Shown piece by piece: positions 60,444 to 64,000 of a stretch of DNA of 64,000 nucleotides; the first letter of the stretch is position 1; every line of letters starts with the position of its first letter. The notes below the pieces were generated by a model. It was not told the origin of the DNA and did no database searches. It saw only the letters and a list, made by a program, of their open reading frames with translations. The stretch is from NCBI RefSeq assembly GCF_003119115.1, contig NZ_CP022364.1:1564001-1628000 (forward strand), written 5' to 3'. Both the position numbers and the translations under genes were made by a program. The DNA comes from Azospirillum sp. TSH58 (GTDB lineage: Bacteria > Pseudomonadota > Alphaproteobacteria > Azospirillales > Azospirillaceae).

Positions 60444-60858
60444 CCGTCCCCAACGTGTTGTGGAGAACCCGTCCGAATCTGTGGACAACGGGGATCTCCT
60501 GGATTCTGTCCCTCCGGGCGGGACTCGTCGCCCCCGCTGGCGCCCCCTTCGGGACAATCCGCGCGCCCTCTTCGGAACATGGGTACAATGACTCGCGCGG
60601 ACCATGTTATCCACGGGATTCCCAGGCTTCCCGATATAGCATTTCCGCCATTTCCGGAGAAAGCGTCCGGAGTCGTCCACAGAATCCGATTTTCGTCCAC
60701 AACGCGCCGTCCCGCCTGTGGACGATTCCGCGCAAAGCGGGGATTCCCGTTTTCCACAGGCACCCACCACCCCTTCTTTCTTTCTCTCTTTAAAAAGAAT
60801 ACTGAGTAGAGGGGAGACAACCCGCAGACCCGATTCACTCATAGGGGAACGATCCGCC
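60444..60858. other. oriC: Chromosomal replication origin (oriC) candidate
   Basis: The 415-bp gap between ppsR and hemE holds seven 9-mers close to the DnaA box TTATCCACA. TTATCCACG is at 60607-60615 and TTTTCCACA at 60750-60758. On the minus strand TTCTCCACA is at 60459-60467 and TTGTCCACA at 60480-60488. TCGTCCACA is at 60673-60681 and 60693-60701, and on the minus strand at 60717-60725. A stretch at 60773-60810, rich in TTTCT and then TTTAAAAAGAATA, is the likely unwinding element. Genes on both sides run away from it, and parAB with three parS sites are within 14 kb. The CtrA motif TTAA-N7-TTAA was not seen. Confidence 0.9.
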
Positions 60859-61917
60859 GTGTCCGAGGCCGTGACCAAGATTGCCAAGCCGATGCTCGCC
60901 GCCCTCGCCGGCGAGGTGCGTTCGCGCCCGCCCTTCTGGCTGATGCGCCAGGCCGGCCGTTACCTGCCGGAATATCGGGAATTGCGCGCCAAGGCCGGCA
61001 GCTTCCTGGACATGTGCTACAACCCGGACCATGCGGTGGAGGTGACCCTGCAGCCGCTGCGCCGCTACGACATGGACGCGGCGATTCTGTTCTCCGACAT
61101 CCTGGTGGTGCCGCACGCGCTGGGCCAGCCGCTGGCCTTCCTGGAAGGCGAGGGGCCGAAGCTGGACCCTGTGAGAAGCGTGGAAGACCTCAAGCGCCTG
61201 TCGCGCGACCGGTTCCACGAGCGGCTGGAGCCGGTCTACGAGACCGTCCGCCGCCTCTCCAGCGCGATTCCGGCGCACACCACGCTGATCGGCTTTGCCG
61301 GGGCTCCCTGGACCATCGCCTGCTACATGGTCGAGGGAGCCGGGTCCAAGGAGTACGCGCATGTCAAGCGCTGGGCCTACGGCGACCCCGCCGGATTCGG
61401 CGCGCTGATGGATCTGCTGGTCGAGGTGACCGCCGATTACCTGTGCACCCAGATCGAGGCCGGGGCCGAGGTCGTCCAGCTTTTCGACAGCTGGGCGGGT
61501 GTCCTGCCGGCCGGAGAATTCCGCCGCTGGGTGATCGAGCCGACGCGGCGGATCGTGGATCTCATCAAGGCGCGCCACCCCGCGATTCCGGTCATCGGTT
61601 TCCCGCGCGGTGCGGGCCTCTCCTATGAGGCCTACGTGGTGGGCAGTGGGGTGGATGCCGTCGGGCTCGACACCACCGTCCCGGTGGCTTGGGCGGCCGG
61701 GAATCTGCAATCCAGATTGCCGGTGCAGGGCAACCTCGACCCGATCATGCTCGCCGCCGGTGGCGAGGCCCTGCGGACCGCCGCGTGGGAGATTCTGGAG
61801 GCGCTCGCCGGCAAGCCCTTCGTCTTCAATCTGGGCCATGGCGTGATCCAGACCACGCCGCCGGACCATGTCGCCGAGCTGGCCCGTCTGATCAAGGACT
61901 GGCCGAACCGCGGCTGA
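60859..61917 (+). CDS. hemE: Uroporphyrinogen decarboxylase
   Basis: HemE decarboxylates uroporphyrinogen III to coproporphyrinogen III in heme synthesis. The 352-residue protein has [23 protein letters not shown] (the conserved Arg motif), [37 protein letters not shown], and [14 protein letters not shown]. The start is GTG at 60859 with AGGGGA upstream. It borders the origin candidate and is followed by hemJ after 49 bp, giving a heme pair. Confidence 0.97.
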   Translation: MSEAVTKIAKPMLAALAGEVRSRPPFWLMRQAGRYLPEYRELRAKAGSFLDMCYNPDHAVEVTLQPLRRYDMDAAILFSDILVVPHALGQPLAFLEGEGPKLDPVRSVEDLKRLSRDRFHERLEPVYETVRRLSSAIPAHTTLIGFAGAPWTIACYMVEGAGSKEYAHVKRWAYGDPAGFGALMDLLVEVTADYLCTQIEAGAEVVQLFDSWAGVLPAGEFRRWVIEPTRRIVDLIKARHPAIPVIGFPRGAGLSYEAYVVGSGVDAVGLDTTVPVAWAAGNLQSRLPVQGNLDPIMLAAGGEALRTAAWEILEALAGKPFVFNLGHGVIQTTPPDHVAELARLIKDWPNRG

Positions 61918-61966
61918 GGCCCCGGCAGGTTAAAAAAGCGCGCAACAGGAAGGGAAGGGGAGACCG

Positions 61967-62395
61967 GTGCTTTATCTCTGGGTCAAGGCTCTGCACGTCA
62001 TCAGCATCATCGCCTGGATGGCCGGGCTTCTCTATCTGCCGCGGCTGTTCGTCTATCATTGCGAGACGGCGCCGGGCTCCGAATCCTCGGAACGGTTCAA
62101 GGTGATGGAGCGCCGCCTGCTGCGCGCCATCATGAATCCGGCGATGGGTGCTGCCTATCTCTTCGGAATCGCGATGATCGTGATGGAGCCGGCCTGGATG
62201 AAGCAGGGCTGGCTGCACGCCAAGCTGCTGTTCGTGTTGGCGCTCACCGGCACGCACATGATGATGGCGCGCTGGCGCAAGGACTTCGAGGCGGACCGCA
62301 ACACCCGCCCGCAGCGCTTCTTCCGCATGTGGAACGAGGCGCCGACCCTGCTGATGATCGGCATCGTCATCTTCGTGATCGTGAAGCCGTTCTGA
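61967..62395 (+). CDS. hemJ: Protoporphyrinogen IX oxidase HemJ
   Basis: HemJ oxidises protoporphyrinogen IX in the inner membrane. The 142-residue protein has four helices, with the conserved His in LWVKALHVISIIAWMAGLLYLPRLFVYH and the Lys/His-rich WLHAKLLFVLALTGTHMMMARWRKDF. The GTG start has AGGGGAGA six bases upstream. It forms a heme pair with hemE and converges on the P-type ATPase gene with a 16-bp gap. Confidence 0.95.
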   Translation: MLYLWVKALHVISIIAWMAGLLYLPRLFVYHCETAPGSESSERFKVMERRLLRAIMNPAMGAAYLFGIAMIVMEPAWMKQGWLHAKLLFVLALTGTHMMMARWRKDFEADRNTRPQRFFRMWNEAPTLLMIGIVIFVIVKPF

Positions 62396-62398
62396 CGG

Positions 62399-62430
62399 GA
62401 TGGGGCGGTGGTCAGCCCCGCCGCCCCATC
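62399..62430. terminator. Perfect inverted repeat between convergent hemJ and P-type ATPase genes
   Basis: GATGGGGCGG and CCGCCCCATC form a 10-bp stem. The stop codon of the P-type ATPase lies in the loop and the hemJ stop lies just before the stem. There is no T-run on either side, so it may act as a weak bidirectional terminator. Confidence 0.5.
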
Positions 62431-64000
62431 ACCCGGCGGGTGACCGCCTTCTCCGCCTCCACCGCCAGGAAGATCGCCAGACCGGCCGCCGTCATGGCCA
62501 CCCACTGGGTCCAGTCCACCGCCGCCGTGCCGAACAGGCTCTGCAGGGGCGGGGCGTAGGTGAAGGCGAGCTGGAAGACCAGCATCAGGCCGATGGAGAT
62601 CCACACCGGACGGCTGCCGAACAGCCCCTGCCGGTTCAGCACCGAGGCGGTGACCGCCCGCGCGTTCAGCAGGAAGAAGATCTCCCCCATCACCAGGGCG
62701 TTGACGGCCATGGTGCGGGCGACCGGCGTGGGGTCGCCGTGCCCTTCGTGCAGCAGGAAGAATCCGAAGCTGGTGGCGACCAGAAGCGCCATCACCAGCA
62801 CCATGCGCCCGATCAGGAAGCCGGGCAGGATCGGCTCGTCCTGCGGACGGGGCGGGCGCTTCATCACCGCGGCCTCGGGAGGCTCGAAGGCCAGCGCCAG
62901 GCCCAGCGTCACCGCGGTCACCATGTTGACCCAGAGAATCTGGACCGGGGTGATCGGCAGGGTGTAGCCGGCCAGCACCGCCACCAGGATCACCAGCGCC
63001 TGGGCGCCGTTGGTCGGCAGCATGAACAGGATCGTCTTGCGCAGGTTGTCGTAGACCGTCCGCCCTTCCTCGACCGCGTGGGCGATGGAGGCGAAGTTGT
63101 CGTCGGCCAGCACCATGCTGGCGGCCTCCTTCGCGGCCTCCGTCCCCTTGCAGCCCATGGCGACGCCGACGTCGGCGCGCTTCAGGGCGGGGGCGTCGTT
63201 CACCCCGTCGCCGGTCATCGCCACCGTGTGGCCGGCCGTCTGGAGCGCGCGGACGAGGCGCAGCTTGTGCTCCGGCGTGGTGCGGGCGAAGACGTCGGCG
63301 TCGCGCGCCACGGCGACCAGCGCCGCGTCGTCCAGCCGGTCCAGGTCGGTCCCGGACACGGCGTCGCCCGACAGGTTGAACCGACGCCCGATGGCCTGGG
63401 CGGTGCCGGCGTGGTCGCCGGTGATCATCTTGACGCGGATTCCCGCCGCCTGGCACTGGGCCACCGCCGCCACCGCCTCCTCGCGCGCCGGATCGATGAA
63501 GCCGCACAGGCCGAGCAGGGTCAGCCCCTCCCGCACATCGTCCATGTCCAGCACGGTCTGGCCGGGCAAAGCGGGGCGGCCGGCGAGCGCCAGCACGCGC
63601 TGGCCGCGCGTCGCCAGATCCTCCACCCGCGCCAGCCAGCGGGCGGCGTCCAGCGGCGCGCTGCCGCCGTCCGCGGCCCGTACGTGCGTACACATGGACA
63701 GCACGCGCTCCGGCGCGCCCTTGACGTACAGCAGCCCGTGGCCCTCATGGTCATGGTGCAGGGTGGCCATGAACTTGTGTTCGGATTCGAAGGGGATGAC
63801 GTCGGTGCGCGGACGGCGGGCGGCCTCCTCCCGCGCGTCCAGCCCGGCCTTCATGCCCAGCGCCAGCAGGGCGCCGTCGGTCGGGTCTCCGGCCACCGTC
63901 CAGCCGCCGCTGCCGTCCCCGCCATCCTCGCCGCGCTGCAGCTCCGCGTCGTTGCACAGCAGGGCGGCGCGGGCCAGCTCGGTCAGGACGGGATCGGCGG
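62412..64000 (-). CDS. Cation-transporting P-type ATPase (C-terminal part, cut by window edge)
   Basis: About 529 residues are visible and the N-terminal half lies to the right. The segment has the nucleotide domain (GDPTDGALLALG, FESEHKFMATLHHD, YVKGAPERVLSMC), FIDPAREEAVAAVAQCQAAGIRVKMITGDH, and the hinge TGDGVNDAPALKRADVGVAMG. Four to six C-terminal helices follow, including PVQILWVNMVTAVTLGLALAFEPPE. This layout is the type II (calcium/SERCA or PMA-like) ATPase group rather than the heavy-metal type. The phosphorylated DKTGT motif is outside the window. Ion specificity cannot be decided. Confidence 0.93.
   Translation of the reverse strand, partial: ADPVLTELARAALLCNDAELQRGEDGGDGSGGWTVAGDPTDGALLALGMKAGLDAREEAARRPRTDVIPFESEHKFMATLHHDHEGHGLLYVKGAPERVLSMCTHVRAADGGSAPLDAARWLARVEDLATRGQRVLALAGRPALPGQTVLDMDDVREGLTLLGLCGFIDPAREEAVAAVAQCQAAGIRVKMITGDHAGTAQAIGRRFNLSGDAVSGTDLDRLDDAALVAVARDADVFARTTPEHKLRLVRALQTAGHTVAMTGDGVNDAPALKRADVGVAMGCKGTEAAKEAASMVLADDNFASIAHAVEEGRTVYDNLRKTILFMLPTNGAQALVILVAVLAGYTLPITPVQILWVNMVTAVTLGLALAFEPPEAAVMKRPPRPQDEPILPGFLIGRMVLVMALLVATSFGFFLLHEGHGDPTPVARTMAVNALVMGEIFFLLNARAVTASVLNRQGLFGSRPVWISIGLMLVFQLAFTYAPPLQSLFGTAAVDWTQWVAMTAAGLAIFLAVEAEKAVTRRVMGRRG

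Noticed and set aside
60444..60858. CtrA control of the origin as in Caulobacter
   Set aside because: No TTAA-N7-TTAA site was seen in the gap; only a single TTTAAA-type element is present.

Overview
The window is a GC-rich (roughly 70% by eye), densely coded stretch of bacterial chromosome. Gene content and order point to an alphaproteobacterium of the Rhodospirillales/Azospirillaceae type; Azospirillum is my best guess. The guess rests on the tandem porins, the DUF3576-leuS-lptE-holA order, and the block mnmE-mnmG-rsmG-parA-parB near dnaQ-coaE-aroE-maf-ppsR and hemE-hemJ. No rRNA, tRNA, CRISPR array or insertion sequence was seen.

The right third (about 40.3-64.0 kb) surrounds the chromosome origin. 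The 415-bp gap between ppsR (leftward) and hemE (rightward) holds seven DnaA-box-like 9-mers and a pyrimidine/AA-rich stretch. I call it oriC. Genes on both immediate sides run away from it. parA and parB lie about 12-14 kb to the left, and three parS palindromes lie at 49.05, 51.03 and 58.44 kb. Two of these are inside rsmG and aroE, where both are translated as the same peptide, VSRET.

The left part is accessory and metabolic. A TetR/SDR divergent pair with two candidate operators is followed by an OpgC-like acyltransferase, an exported hydrolase, a polyamine block (speD-speE divergent from a C26 glutamine hydrolase), a MarR regulator, a structured-RNA candidate with a terminator, a FAH-family hydrolase and xthA. 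From 9.1 to 20 kb there is a glycan-type cluster: a histidine phosphatase, two GT4 and two MurG-like glycosyltransferases, a PAS-GGDEF diguanylate cyclase, an 879-residue ABC-exporter-like protein whose nucleotide-binding motifs are nearly all degenerate, a stand-alone cyclic-nucleotide-binding protein and a polysaccharide-deacetylase-like protein. The last of these heads a tightly packed six-gene unit with a complete peptide/oligosaccharide-type ABC importer. This cluster is the best candidate for an undescribed system.

Between 26.5 and 40 kb lie cell-wall and envelope genes (M15-like and L,D-transpeptidase-like proteins, two porins), an MBL-fold hydrolase, a sorbosone-dehydrogenase-like lipoprotein with a DUF2231 membrane partner, an orphan OmpR-type regulator, ribA and yggS. 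GC-rich palindromic repeats occur at several places. Three copies are translated: an inverted pair in a glycosyltransferase and one in the N-terminus of the importer binding protein.
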